From NCBI GenBank assembly GCA_964493205.1, contig CAZBMJ010000010.1, forward strand, positions 1 through 58,612: a stretch of DNA of 58,612 nucleotides, read 5' to 3'. Position numbers and translations under genes: made by a program. The notes under the pieces are model-generated. The model ran no database searches, was not told the DNA's origin, and was given only the letters and a program-made list of their open reading frames with translations. This document shows positions 1 through 9,212 of the stretch, one piece after another. Each line of letters begins with the position of its first letter. Position 1 is the first letter of the stretch. The stretch is from CAZBMJ01 sp964493205. Its GTDB lineage: Bacteria; Myxococcota; UBA727; JABDBI01.

Positions 1-39
1 TAATTAAATCTACGACTTAATTCTCTCCACATTATATAG

Positions 40-408
40 GGGGCTGGACAGTTAGGATTATGTCCTGGCAACAAGGTTTCTGGAGGCAAAAGATTGGGAG
101 GTAAAAGTAAAAGGACTAGCAATTATGCAGCTTGTGCTTTGCGCCTAGCAGCGGGCACTCTGCATCATAGCAAAAGTGCCTTAGGAGCTTTTTTTAGAAG
201 ATTAAAGTCTCGTTTAGGTAGTCCAAAAGCCATTACAGCCACAGCTCATAAGCTAGCCCTCATTATTTTTAATATGCTTAGCAATCGTAAGGAATATGTT
301 GAAACAAGTGCAGATTACTATGAAAAGCAATATAGAGAAAAGGTAATCAAAAATCTCAGCTCCCGTGCTAAAACATTTGGGCTTAAACTGGTTAAAATAG
401 ATGTTTAA
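40..408 (+). pseudogene. IS110-family transposase, C-terminal remnant
   Basis: The reading frame encodes the C-terminal part of an IS110-type transposase, which in intact elements recombines DNA ends. The recognisable stretch begins upstream of the first possible start: LGLCPGNKVSGGK is readable from about position 55, followed by SALGAFFRRLKSRLGSPKAI and TATAHKLALIIFNML. An in-frame TAG at 37-39 cuts it off from anything upstream, and the bases before that do not read as transposase in any frame. It is therefore a truncated or interrupted copy, although an intact 5' part could lie outside the window beyond a frameshift. The N-terminal DEDD domain is absent here. Palindromic repeat modules follow it. 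Confidence 0.8.
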
Positions 409-438
409 ATCAACCACTTACGAGCTGTTCTTTAGAAG

Positions 439-473
439 GAGGCGTTTTGACGACGTCTGGCAAGGCTTTTTAT
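439..473. repeat. Short dispersed repeat, copy 1 (GAGGCGTT...AAGGCTTTTTA)
   Basis: A sequence of about 35 bp beginning GAGGCGTT and ending AAGGCTTTTTA recurs at 45930-45962 with roughly 30 matches and one gap. The second copy contains a small hairpin (GGCGT-tatt-ACGCC). Both lie in intergenic DNA beside small or remnant genes. Function unknown; possibly a terminator-like or REP-like element. Confidence 0.4.
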
Positions 474-540
474 AAGATTATAATCATATTTTTTTTGTTC
501 GTTTTGCAAGTAGGGATAATAAAATCCAATCGCCATTAAT

Positions 541-812
541 AAACGTGAGTTCGACATAAGGATTTAAGTGAAATCGATTTTCAACTGATTCCTACGTAGC
601 GTTACTTGTTCACGCTATCCAGAAAACTAATTTCTACCTTTGTAAAAGTTAATTATCTGGATGCCTCGCACAAGGCGTGGCACGTAGAGAGGGGCTGAAA
701 ACATAATTCGAACATCTTGGCTTATTCAAAACTTGTATATCAGTTTTTTTTACGTCGAACTCACGTTACTTATGGGTAATCATATGGGCGCGGCACGTAG
801 AGAGTGGTGATA
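541..812. repeat. Palindromic repeat cluster related to the GIY-YIG element (gene-less copy)
   Basis: This stretch contains modules also found around the GIY-YIG gene near 38.2-38.8 kb. The block at 655-740 (TCTGGATGCC..., GGCACGTAGA, GGGCTGAAAAC, AATTCGA) matches 38606-38690 in the same orientation and 38199-38286 inverted. The block at about 571-600 (ATCGATTTTCA, CTGATTCCTACGTA) matches the reverse complement of 38731-38758. The block at 768-792 (ACTTATGGGTAATCATATGG) matches 38702-38722. The cluster is bounded by a perfect 14-bp inverted repeat, AACGTGAGTTCGAC near 542 and GTCGAACTCACGTT near 754. No GIY-YIG gene is present, so it looks like a non-autonomous or gutted copy of the same repeat family. 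Confidence 0.7.
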
Positions 813-908
813 GATAGGTATTTTATGCACAAAATATTTTGGAAGTTCACTACCAACGGTGGTCAATTAAATTTAGATATTACCTGCTTAAAATCCTTAA
901 CCTGCCGC

Positions 909-1043
909 CTATGCATACAAATGGGCATAAATTGTTGGCCAAAAATCAAAGGGCCATAGCAAAAGATGATCCATCGTCATCATGATAAGTAGTATGCCTC
1001 GCAAGGCATCAATTTGTATTAAGCGAGATAAACTCATAAACAT
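909..1043 (-). pseudogene. OpgC-like/acyltransferase N-terminal fragment
   Basis: A 44-codon frame reads as the start of an OpgC/acyltransferase-3-type integral membrane protein. The motif IQIDALRGILLIMMTMDHL fits the usual first transmembrane helix of that family (xxxDxLRGxxLxxMxxDH). It ends at a TAG at 909-911, long before the roughly 350-400 residues expected, and I see no continuation in other frames downstream. The start ATG at 1043 has a GGGG stretch just upstream. It is probably the residue of a deletion beside the repeat cluster at 541-812. Intact relatives transfer acyl groups in periplasmic glucan or surface polysaccharide modification; this fragment cannot do so. Confidence 0.6.
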
Positions 1044-1176
1044 GCCCCAAAGACTAATTTTGTGCCTCTGAGTGAGTAAATATCTTGCGGATACTATTCA
1101 TTGTTTTTTAGGTTTTATTTTTTTATTATTAAAAGTGACATTTAATCAGATAGTTATCAGGATTTTTAATGCTCCA

Positions 1177-1202
1177 TTGACATGAAAATTTAGGTGTATA
1201 AT
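1177..1202 (+). promoter_or_regulatory. Candidate sigma70 promoter for the deaminase-like gene
   Basis: A perfect TTGACA at 1177-1182 and a perfect TATAAT at 1197-1202 lie 35 bp upstream of the start codon at 1237. The spacer is only 14 bp, shorter than the usual 16-18, so either activity is atypical or only one of the boxes is used. Confidence 0.4.
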
Positions 1203-1236
1203 GTATCATTAATCAGAGTATTAAATAGGGTATATA

Positions 1237-3366
1237 ATGAAATTAATAATATTTATTTTAATGATAAATTTATCAGTATTTTCTATGGAAAATAAAAGTA
1301 TAATTAACGCTCAGCAAACAGCTTTTGAATATTTAGAAATCGTGAAAAAAAATCTAGCTAGCAGTAAACTAGAACCCGGTAGCAGTGCTATTGGATCTTG
1401 CTTAGGTTTAGTTGTCACCCCTGAAGAATTTGATAATTATTTTTTTGATATTGATATTGATGCTATTGAATATCTGCCACAAGAAATAAAAACTATATAT
1501 AATTTTTTGCAGGAAAATAAATTACTTCAACAAATTGGGATTATCCATCCTAAAAAACTTTTAGAAGCAAAAATAGTGCATAAAAATTTGCGACTCCTCA
1601 AAAAAGAATTAATTAGTACCAATATAGATTTTGAAGACTCAGAGAAAATTCATATTTTGGTTGATAATAATACGCCTAACAAGTTTTTTTTCCATTACAA
1701 AAAAACAGGTTTTTTATTAAGAGATAAAGCTAGTGTTAATGAATTAGAAAAAAATGAGCTCTTCTTAAAAAACGATGAAGTGACAGATATTTTGTATAAA
1801 GTAAGTGAAATAAATAAAACTATTAAAAATAAATTAAATATTATTCATGCTATTATTAATAGAAATTTTATTGACGATAATCAGATTAAGGAAGCGCTAA
1901 ATAATTTGGCGCAACATGATGAGGTTCCAGAAATTTTAAAACCTTTAATCTTAGAAAAAATTAGACTTATAAATAATCCATCTACATCTTTAGAAGTATT
2001 TCGCAAACTTCTAAAGAATAACTTGGAAGTTAATAAAAGCCGGCAAATTGGTTTAGACATTATTGCTTCATCTCCTTTTGATCTATTGCAAATATACTTT
2101 TTTTACTTATTTGAAGAAGCTAAAAAAAATATTAAATTAAACGGTCTTCAAGATAGTATCGATTTTATTAATTCTTTTAATGATATAGAAGAATTATCAG
2201 TAACAGCCCATTTGGCCCCCTATGCTCACCAAGTGATGGAAAGCTTAGGAATAGATGTGCATAAATATAATGTACAGAAAAAGACACCTACAAAAATAAA
2301 ATCAAACAACAAAAAAAATAAGAATAAGAATAAAAAGAAGAAAAAAAATAATAAGACAAAAAAACTTATTGAAATTACCGTGCCAACAGATATGGAACCA
2401 CTAAATGTAGAACCAGAGCTTCCCAAGAAAACTTATGCTGATCTATTTCGTGGTATAGAATCTGCAAGTATGAAAAATAATCTTGTACAACAAATAAGCC
2501 CAACACAAGATAAGCTAAGCGAAAAAGGTCATAGGCTAATGGACACCTTGGCTCGTCTTTTAAGCCGAGAGATCGGTATAGGAATTGGTGATTCAGCTGG
2601 TTCTATCTCTTTGGCCATAATTCCTAATAATTATGCTACTAGATTAATAATTTCTACTAAAAGCACCCGTTCCAATGGACAGCTTATTTTAGCCTTACAA
2701 AATATTATTAAATACTCTAATATATTACACAATAATACCGGCGATTTAAAAGAATATATTAAAAGTGAAAAACAAAAAATTGCGGATATCACTATACAAA
2801 ATACTCATACTCAAAAACAGGCTCGACAAAATATCGATAAAATTAAGTTAGCTATAGCGCTTAATGGCAGGGATGATGCTGATAATATTGAACTACTACT
2901 GGTTAATATTCTAAATAATATTAATGAGCAAAATGTGACAATACTTGATAATCCATTTAATTTGCATGCTGAATTAAATATTATTAACTATTTATTACTA
3001 CAGCCGCAAGCAGCCCTGGGCAAACTGGATAATTATAATGGCTTTAAGAATGTTCCTTACCAATATATCGCAGGCTCCATATTAAATTGCGCTAAATGCC
3101 ATGCCTTGATCAATGGAGGTCGTGGGGTTAAAGGCATCAATGAAATTGAGCAATCTACAGAATTAGTTTTTCTCAGCCGCGGAAGCTATCATACAGGATA
3201 TCCATGTTTTGTTATCCCTGAATGGAGCAAAATAAAAAATAATAATAAGACTAAAAGACAAATTGGTCTTGCTTTAAATAATCTTAGTTCCCCATCAAGT
3301 GAACTTAGCCAGCAAGAGCTTTCAAAAATACAAGATGCTGAACTAAGCGATAGCGACGGGGAATAA
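1237..3366 (+). CDS. Secreted deaminase-domain protein (effector candidate)
   Basis: 709 residues. The first ~15 residues (MKLIIFILMINLSVFS) form a Sec signal peptide, and an AGGG ribosome site precedes the ATG. Residues ~20-340 are alpha-helical and unrecognised. Residues ~349-379 are a Lys/Asn-rich low-complexity tract that resembles a basic localisation signal. The C-terminal third carries a zinc-dependent deaminase signature: H577-A-E579 (LHAELNIINYLL) and C618-AK-C621 (NCAKCHALI), with the His and two Cys as zinc ligands and Glu as the proton shuttle. This fits the nucleic-acid/nucleotide deaminase superfamily, in which toxin-like members such as the OTT_1508 group are known from intracellular bacteria. 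The substrate cannot be read from sequence. It is monocistronic, preceded by repeats and remnants and convergent with iolA (20-bp gap). The superfamily call is fairly firm; the effector role is inference. Confidence 0.72.
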   Translation: MKLIIFILMINLSVFSMENKSIINAQQTAFEYLEIVKKNLASSKLEPGSSAIGSCLGLVVTPEEFDNYFFDIDIDAIEYLPQEIKTIYNFLQENKLLQQIGIIHPKKLLEAKIVHKNLRLLKKELISTNIDFEDSEKIHILVDNNTPNKFFFHYKKTGFLLRDKASVNELEKNELFLKNDEVTDILYKVSEINKTIKNKLNIIHAIINRNFIDDNQIKEALNNLAQHDEVPEILKPLILEKIRLINNPSTSLEVFRKLLKNNLEVNKSRQIGLDIIASSPFDLLQIYFFYLFEEAKKNIKLNGLQDSIDFINSFNDIEELSVTAHLAPYAHQVMESLGIDVHKYNVQKKTPTKIKSNNKKNKNKNKKKKKNNKTKKLIEITVPTDMEPLNVEPELPKKTYADLFRGIESASMKNNLVQQISPTQDKLSEKGHRLMDTLARLLSREIGIGIGDSAGSISLAIIPNNYATRLIISTKSTRSNGQLILALQNIIKYSNILHNNTGDLKEYIKSEKQKIADITIQNTHTQKQARQNIDKIKLAIALNGRDDADNIELLLVNILNNINEQNVTILDNPFNLHAELNIINYLLLQPQAALGKLDNYNGFKNVPYQYIAGSILNCAKCHALINGGRGVKGINEIEQSTELVFLSRGSYHTGYPCFVIPEWSKIKNNNKTKRQIGLALNNLSSPSSELSQQELSKIQDAELSDSDGE

Positions 3367-3385
3367 TGAGAAATAATAGTAAATA

Positions 3386-4792
3386 TTAACTCATCCAATT
3401 GGTTTTATCTTTTGCTGACCACTTGGTAGTGTATTTTACAAGTTGCGTCCAAAACCCAATAGAACTTACTCCTGTAATATCCCCAGCACCAAACTTAGAG
3501 GCTTTAGTGCCGCCAAAAGAAAATGGTTCTCTTGGTACTGGTACGCCTATATTAGTGCCGATCATACCGGCGCTTAGTTTTTGTTTAACATAACTAGCAA
3601 GGCTGCCACTTTGTGTATAAACCGATGCACCATTTCCATAAGCATTGCTATTTTGAATTTTAATCCCTTCATCAATAGTTTGAGCTCGAATAATACTGAG
3701 CACTGGGCCAAAAATTTCTTCATGGGCAGCACGCATATGAGGTTTTACATGATCAATAATAGTAGGGCCAATATAATTGCCAGCCTCTTTGCCTTTTACT
3801 ATTACTCCTCGACCATCAAGAATAATTTGAGCGCCATCTTCTTGTGCAAACTTAATATGCTCTTCAATACGCTTTTTAGCTTGGGATGAAATAATGGCTC
3901 CTAAGTTTTTGCCAGGCACTACTTTTTTTGCTTCCTCAATAATCAACGCAATAAGATCACCACAATCACCAATAGCAATCATCACAGAAGCTGCCATGCA
4001 TCGCTGACCTGCCATACCGCTCATAGACGCCACCACATTTTCTGCGGTCATTTTCATATCTGCGTCAGGCAAGACTAATAAATGATTTTTAGCGCCACCC
4101 AAACACAAAGCACGCTTTAAATTATGAGTAGCTTGCCGATAAACCAATTGCGCTACACTCGTAGAACCCACAAAACTTATAGCCTTAATAGCCTCATGTT
4201 CACACAAAGCATGGACTATTTCTGCTCCACCTTGAAGCACGTTAAATAAACCTTCGGGCAAGCCAGCTTTACAAAAAATCTTCGCCATTAACATCGGACT
4301 TCTTGGCACTAAATCAGAAGGTTTTAAAAATACTGCATTGCCTGCCATAAGAGCAATGGGAACGCTCCAATGAGGAACCATAAGAGGAAAGTTAAAAGGC
4401 GTAATGCTTCCTACTAAACCCAAAGGCCTATGACTCATGGTGCAATTAACGCCTTTGCTTACTTCTAGACCAGCATCAAGCATGACAGCAGGCATCGAAC
4501 AAGCAAACTCAGTAAGCTCAATGACTTTTTCTATTTCTGCTTGAGCTTCTATGATAGTCTTACCATTTTCTTGATGAATACTGTGTACCAATTCTTCAGT
4601 ATTTTTTATGACTAATTGCCTATACTCAAGCATTATCTGAGCACGAGCTTTGATACTTTGTGCAGCCCACTCTTGTTGTATAATTTGGGCTTTACAAATT
4701 TTTTCATTGAGCGAGCTCAAAGAATCTTTTTCTATCTTGCCTAAATCTTGGCCATCAAGAGGTGATATGCACGATATATAATTAGAGTTCAT
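3386..4792 (-). CDS. iolA: Methylmalonate/malonate-semialdehyde dehydrogenase (IolA)
   Basis: 468 residues, slightly shorter than the usual 485-500. It catalyses CoA-dependent oxidation of malonate semialdehyde to acetyl-CoA and CO2, the last step of inositol breakdown. Aldehyde dehydrogenase features are clear: the NAD-binding segment GSITPFNFPLMVP and the nucleophile C265 in GMAGQRCMAAS. The AKNH segment (GGAKNHLLVLPDAD) is typical of the MMSDH class, which lacks the general-base Glu of ordinary aldehyde dehydrogenases. It is last in the minus-strand operon iolG-C-B-D-A. Its ATG overlaps the 3' end of iolD by 11 nt and is preceded by AAGGA within iolD, so it is probably translationally coupled. 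It ends 20 bp from the convergent deaminase-like gene. Confidence 0.95.
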   Translation of the reverse strand: MNSNYISCISPLDGQDLGKIEKDSLSSLNEKICKAQIIQQEWAAQSIKARAQIMLEYRQLVIKNTEELVHSIHQENGKTIIEAQAEIEKVIELTEFACSMPAVMLDAGLEVSKGVNCTMSHRPLGLVGSITPFNFPLMVPHWSVPIALMAGNAVFLKPSDLVPRSPMLMAKIFCKAGLPEGLFNVLQGGAEIVHALCEHEAIKAISFVGSTSVAQLVYRQATHNLKRALCLGGAKNHLLVLPDADMKMTAENVVASMSGMAGQRCMAASVMIAIGDCGDLIALIIEEAKKVVPGKNLGAIISSQAKKRIEEHIKFAQEDGAQIILDGRGVIVKGKEAGNYIGPTIIDHVKPHMRAAHEEIFGPVLSIIRAQTIDEGIKIQNSNAYGNGASVYTQSGSLASYVKQKLSAGMIGTNIGVPVPREPFSFGGTKASKFGAGDITGVSSIGFWTQLVKYTTKWSAKDKTNWMS

Positions 4793-6551
4793 TGTTTGAT
4801 CCTTGGTGGGCTACCTGCCAAAAGCTATCATAACCAGATGATTGACTTCCCATAGCAACTTTTACGTGAATCAACGTGCAGCCCGAATCTTGCTGCGCAA
4901 GAAGCATAGCCTCTTTAAGCTCTTGCCAATTAGTGGGTGCCCAGGTTTTTAAACCCAAGGCCTGAGCATAGCCAGCATAATCAATAGGAACTATCAAATC
5001 AGTGCCATAGCCTTTGCTGCCATAAGTACATTGCAAAGATGTTATGCAGTTAAAACCGCCAGAATCAAACAACATAATATTTATTTTTAAGCCTTCTTGT
5101 ATGGCAGTAATAATTTCTGAATGCATCATTAAATAGCTGCCATCGCCCACAAGTACCCAAACGTCACGATGGGGTTGTGCCAATTTTACACCTAAGCCAC
5201 CAGCAACTTCATAGCCCATACAAGAATAACCATATTCTAAATGATAGCCTTTGCGTTCACCTGCATGCCACAACCGCTGCAAATCACCAGGTAGGCTGCC
5301 CGCTGCTGCCACTATTATAGCACTCTCATTAACAAAACTATTTAAACACCCTAACACTTGTACTTGATTAAAGGCTTCTAACTCTTGTTCGCTAAATAGC
5401 TGTTCTCGAATACTTATCCAAGCAGCTTGTTTGTTTTTGACTTCTTCTTGATATATTTTTGAAGTTTTAAAATTTTCTTTGAGCAAAGCGCTATGCAAGG
5501 CTTCAATAGTTCTTAAAGCATCAGCATTGATACTTAGACTAGGATCAAGCTTGGTAGCGTCATTTATATCAATATTAATAGTTATAAGATTTGCTGATCT
5601 AAAAAAAGTATTGGAGCAGGTAGTAAAATCAGTGAGCCTACTGCCTATAACAATCACTAAATCAGCTTCTTTAACTAACTGATTAGCTACTTGGGTGCCA
5701 AGAACTCCAACGCCACCTAAAAATACCGACGAATCTGGCAAAATAGCACTTTTTCCCGCATGAGTTTCCGCCACAGGAATGGCCGTGTTTTCAGCAAAAT
5801 TTTGCAAAGCCTTACTAGCTTTTGAATAATGTAGTCCCCCACCTGCAATAATAACTGGCCGCTCACTTCTTTTAAGTATTTTCACAGCTTCTTCAAGCTG
5901 CCAAGCTTCTGGTAATGGACGACGCAGTATATAAACACGCTTTTTAAAAAAACTTCGTGGATAATCAAATAATTCACACTGCACATCTTGGGGTAAACAA
6001 ATAGTAACAGCGCCACTTAACACAGGATCCGTGAGTACTGTCATGGCTTTGAACATGGCGCTCATTAATTGTTCTGGGCGATCGATGCGATCAAAATAAC
6101 GGCTTACTGGTTTAAAACAGTCGTTAACCGTAATTTGATGGGATAAGGGGTGCTCAAGCTGTTGTAATGCTGGATCTGGAGCACGACTTGAAAACGTATC
6201 ACCTACTAATAACAACACAGGAATTCTATTAATAGTAGCGCTGGCAGCGCCAGTAATCATATTAGTAGCGCCTGGACCAATACTTGAGGTCACTGCAAAA
6301 ATCTTTTGTCGATCATGCTGCTTAGCAAAAGCTGTGGCTGCATGAACTAAACCTTGTTCGTTGTTACCTCGAATAAACTTTAAAGAGTGCTCTTCATATT
6401 CAAGCGCATGGCCAAAACCTGTCACATTGCCATGACCAAAAATACCCATGACACCTTCGATAAATTTGTATTCAACGCCGTCAGATAAAAAATATTGTTG
6501 GTCCAAAAAACGCACCAAGGCTTGAGCCATAGTTAAACGAATAGAGTTCAT
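4782..6551 (-). CDS. iolD: 3D-(3,5/4)-trihydroxycyclohexane-1,2-dione hydrolase (IolD)
   Basis: 589 residues from the preferred start. This thiamine-diphosphate enzyme opens the ring of trihydroxycyclohexanedione to 5-deoxyglucuronate. The N-terminal ThDP-binding domain contains IEGVMGIFGHGNVTGFGHAL and the AAT..FAKQHDRQK segment. The central domain has GGGLHYSKA and GSRLTDFTT. The C-terminal ThDP domain has VGDGSYLMMHSEI, the GDG...N-type cofactor motif. Family members are usually 620-645 residues, so this is a little compact. I prefer the ATG at 6551, which overlaps the iolB stop as ATGA with GGAGGG just upstream; an alternative ATG lies 12 nt earlier. It is fourth in the iol operon and overlaps iolA by 11 nt. 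Confidence 0.95.
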   Translation of the reverse strand: MNSIRLTMAQALVRFLDQQYFLSDGVEYKFIEGVMGIFGHGNVTGFGHALEYEEHSLKFIRGNNEQGLVHAATAFAKQHDRQKIFAVTSSIGPGATNMITGAASATINRIPVLLLVGDTFSSRAPDPALQQLEHPLSHQITVNDCFKPVSRYFDRIDRPEQLMSAMFKAMTVLTDPVLSGAVTICLPQDVQCELFDYPRSFFKKRVYILRRPLPEAWQLEEAVKILKRSERPVIIAGGGLHYSKASKALQNFAENTAIPVAETHAGKSAILPDSSVFLGGVGVLGTQVANQLVKEADLVIVIGSRLTDFTTCSNTFFRSANLITINIDINDATKLDPSLSINADALRTIEALHSALLKENFKTSKIYQEEVKNKQAAWISIREQLFSEQELEAFNQVQVLGCLNSFVNESAIIVAAAGSLPGDLQRLWHAGERKGYHLEYGYSCMGYEVAGGLGVKLAQPHRDVWVLVGDGSYLMMHSEIITAIQEGLKINIMLFDSGGFNCITSLQCTYGSKGYGTDLIVPIDYAGYAQALGLKTWAPTNWQELKEAMLLAQQDSGCTLIHVKVAMGSQSSGYDSFWQVAHQGSNNEL

Positions 6552-7357
6552 AGTGCCCTCCATACTTTGCTATTGGCACTTTCATGTCTTGTCCAATCAT
6601 GCAAAAGATTAAATGTTGGCATGGTGTATGGTTTATTGGGCAAATGCCTAATAGCCCATACATACATCATGGCATAACCAGGAGCTGCCACTTGAGCATG
6701 CTCTTCTTGGTTAAAGATTTTTAGTGTGTCATAGTTTTTGATCTTAAATACTTGCTCTCCTAGCTCTGCGTGGCCATAGCCTTGTGGCTCACTAAAACGA
6801 TAATGATAGATTTCAGGTTGTTCATGGTGATGAGGTGGATAACTTGACCAGCGCCCAGGTGGCGTAACTACCTCGCCTAAAACTAAGTTTGCATCTGGTG
6901 CATTGCGTTTATCAAAAATAGTGCGCACCAAACGACAAGCAGTGTTGTCTAATAAACCAGCCCCTCGCGCTTCTTGCTCCAATATATTGCTCTTATCAAA
7001 CAAGACACTTTTAAAATTTTTATTATTTTCAGCTTGAATAATTATAAGTTCACTCGGGCTTTGTGCACAAATATCTATCTGTTCTTGCATAGGTGCATGC
7101 AAAGCTATGGGTGGCTCATTAAAAAAATTATTACGCGCAGCTTTGTGTTCTTCTAAACCATACCTAAACAATACAGAACCCTGCATAAGCAATACAGCAG
7201 TTTCAAAGCCAGTGTTAATTTTGTATTTTTCACCAGCTAATAAATTAAGAACACTCATATTCATAAGAGAATTATTTTCTTCTCCCATAGAAATAATCTT
7301 AGTAATGCCTGTTGCATTAAAACCATTTTCATAAGGAATCACAGGGTTAATACTCAT
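6548..7357 (-). CDS. iolB: 5-deoxy-glucuronate isomerase (IolB)
   Basis: 269 residues, the usual size. This bicupin metalloenzyme isomerises 5-deoxyglucuronate to 2-deoxy-5-keto-D-gluconate. The metal-binding histidine cluster YPPHHHEQPEIYHYRFS is intact, followed by the QGYGHAEL segment. The ATG at 7357 is preceded by an AGGTGA ribosome site. It lies 7 bp after iolC and overlaps iolD by 4 nt, so it is in the same transcript. Nothing odd is seen. Confidence 0.95.
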   Translation of the reverse strand: MSINPVIPYENGFNATGITKIISMGEENNSLMNMSVLNLLAGEKYKINTGFETAVLLMQGSVLFRYGLEEHKAARNNFFNEPPIALHAPMQEQIDICAQSPSELIIIQAENNKNFKSVLFDKSNILEQEARGAGLLDNTACRLVRTIFDKRNAPDANLVLGEVVTPPGRWSSYPPHHHEQPEIYHYRFSEPQGYGHAELGEQVFKIKNYDTLKIFNQEEHAQVAAPGYAMMYVWAIRHLPNKPYTMPTFNLLHDWTRHESANSKVWRAL

Positions 7358-7364
7358 AGTTCAC

Positions 7365-9212
7365 CTACGCCTTAAGCCAAAGTTGATAAAATAACCAATA
7401 TTTTTGGGCAATTTCTTCTTGAACTTCTTTAATTTTATATTCGCCCTTAATAAATTTCAGCCATGCTGGCCAAAAGATACTGCGGCCCACTGCAAAGCCA
7501 ATAATGTGATTACTAGATTTTGCCATACTAAAAGCTTGTTCATAACTGCTAATAGCCTTACTTTCTCCACCCAGAATAACTACTCTGGCATCACTATCAA
7601 ATTGGTTAATTAAAGCTGTTAATTTTTGCCAATTCTCTTGGTTTGTAAAAGCAGCCAACTTCCACCAATAAGGCATAATATTATTTTCATATACTTGTTT
7701 TATAATTTCTAGCACTTGATTTTCGTTGGGCGCTATAAGCTCTAGCATGAGCTTTCTCTCAAGCTTACTTGTGGTGTTATATAATTCTTGTAGTTTAGCC
7801 ATTTGATGATCTTGTTCTATGCTAGGCTGATTAAAATCATACTGCCATAAGAGCTTCACACCCCAATTTGGTGGACGCTTGAGTATAATTTCATAAGCAG
7901 AATAGGGCTCAAGCCACTGAGTTAAGGGCTCACCGCTTTTTTCAATGGGGGTAATTATGCCAACATCATGGTTTTTTACAGCGAGCATAGCCTCATGACC
8001 ATAGATTTGGTCTGTTAGAATAGTAGGGTTTTTTATACTATTTTGTGTGCAAGCTTGCAGTACGCCTTGAGCAATAGCTGTTTTAAATTCACTAATTTTA
8101 GAAAATGGTTGATTAAACTCTTGGCAACTATCTTCAAGCTGCCAGCGATGACAAAAAGCCATAATAGGTAAGGGCGCTTGGCGCTGATTATTTTTAAGAG
8201 TAATATTTTGATGTAATTTTTCTAAATACGGGTGCTTTATAAGTAAATTATTTTGAAAAAATTCCACTTCTGGTAACGATGGCATAGCCGGCGCACATCC
8301 ATGGCGAGAAACAACTAAAGCTCCAGCAGCGTTGCCTCGCAAGCAAGCTTCTTTTATAGGTTTATTGAGTAGCAAACTTGATAAAAGGCCACTCATGAAA
8401 GCATCGCCTGCACCTAAAACGTTAAGTACTGGCACGTTATAAGCATCAAACAATTGCGAATTTTCTTTATTAAAATATATTTCTGCACCATCTACACCTT
8501 TTTTTATCACAATAGGTGCTTGAGTAAGATTTTGTATAAGCTCTTTGCCGCCTGCAATAGTAATTTCTTCCTGTGTTCCCACTATAAGATCGCATTCAGG
8601 CAGCACTTCTTGCAAGACGCGCGAAACTTGTGTGCTACTCACAAATCGCTGCTCACCATCACCCTTATGAGTAAGCCCCCATAATACTGGGCGATAATCG
8701 ATATCTAGAATAATTTTTGTATTAAACTTTTTTGCCAATTTAATAATTGCAAAAGTATTTTGTGCGCTTTGGGCATGAGAAAATGCTGTGCCCGTAATTA
8801 ACAGGGCTTTAGCTGATGCTATATATGACGGATTAACTATACTGGCGTCAATAAATAAATCAGCACAATCATTACGAAAAAAAATTAAAGGAAAATTATC
8901 TGGTGGATCTACACCTAAAACTACTAAACCAGTTAGGTAATTAGGTGTTCTTTGTAAATAAGAAGTATCAACACCTTCACTTATCAAAGTTTTTTCTACA
9001 AAAGTACCAAAATCATCGCTGCCTACACAAGAGAGCATGCTGGTTTTAAGACCTAAACGAGCACTACCTATGGCAATATTACCAGCACAACCTCCCACGT
9101 ATTTACGAAAAGTTTGTGCGTCTTGCAAACTTGCCCCTATTTGTTCGGCATATAAGTCAACGGCTACTCTGCCCATACAAATTAAATCTAAGGAGCGAGA
9201 TTGATCAAACAT
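7365..9212 (-). CDS. iolC: Bifunctional 5-dehydro-2-deoxygluconokinase / phosphogluconate aldolase (IolC + DUF2090)
   Basis: 615 residues, two domains. Residues ~1-320 are a PfkB-type sugar kinase: the N-terminal GGCAGNIAIGSARLG and the catalytic loop VLGAGDAFMSGLL with base D270. It phosphorylates 2-deoxy-5-keto-gluconate. Residues ~325-615 match the DUF2090 domain found fused to IolC in many proteobacteria and assigned to cleavage of the phosphorylated product to dihydroxyacetone phosphate and malonate semialdehyde (the IolJ step). No separate iolJ is present, which fits a fused enzyme. The ATG overlaps the iolG stop by one base (TAATG) with GGAAATTTA upstream, so the two genes are coupled. 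Confidence 0.93.
   Translation of the reverse strand: MFDQSRSLDLICMGRVAVDLYAEQIGASLQDAQTFRKYVGGCAGNIAIGSARLGLKTSMLSCVGSDDFGTFVEKTLISEGVDTSYLQRTPNYLTGLVVLGVDPPDNFPLIFFRNDCADLFIDASIVNPSYIASAKALLITGTAFSHAQSAQNTFAIIKLAKKFNTKIILDIDYRPVLWGLTHKGDGEQRFVSSTQVSRVLQEVLPECDLIVGTQEEITIAGGKELIQNLTQAPIVIKKGVDGAEIYFNKENSQLFDAYNVPVLNVLGAGDAFMSGLLSSLLLNKPIKEACLRGNAAGALVVSRHGCAPAMPSLPEVEFFQNNLLIKHPYLEKLHQNITLKNNQRQAPLPIMAFCHRWQLEDSCQEFNQPFSKISEFKTAIAQGVLQACTQNSIKNPTILTDQIYGHEAMLAVKNHDVGIITPIEKSGEPLTQWLEPYSAYEIILKRPPNWGVKLLWQYDFNQPSIEQDHQMAKLQELYNTTSKLERKLMLELIAPNENQVLEIIKQVYENNIMPYWWKLAAFTNQENWQKLTALINQFDSDARVVILGGESKAISSYEQAFSMAKSSNHIIGFAVGRSIFWPAWLKFIKGEYKIKEVQEEIAQKYWLFYQLWLKA

Noticed and set aside
2226..2426. 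Minus-strand frame of 66 codons rich in Phe and Leu
   Set aside because: It is the complement of the Lys/Asn tract of the deaminase-like gene; no ribosome site and low complexity.
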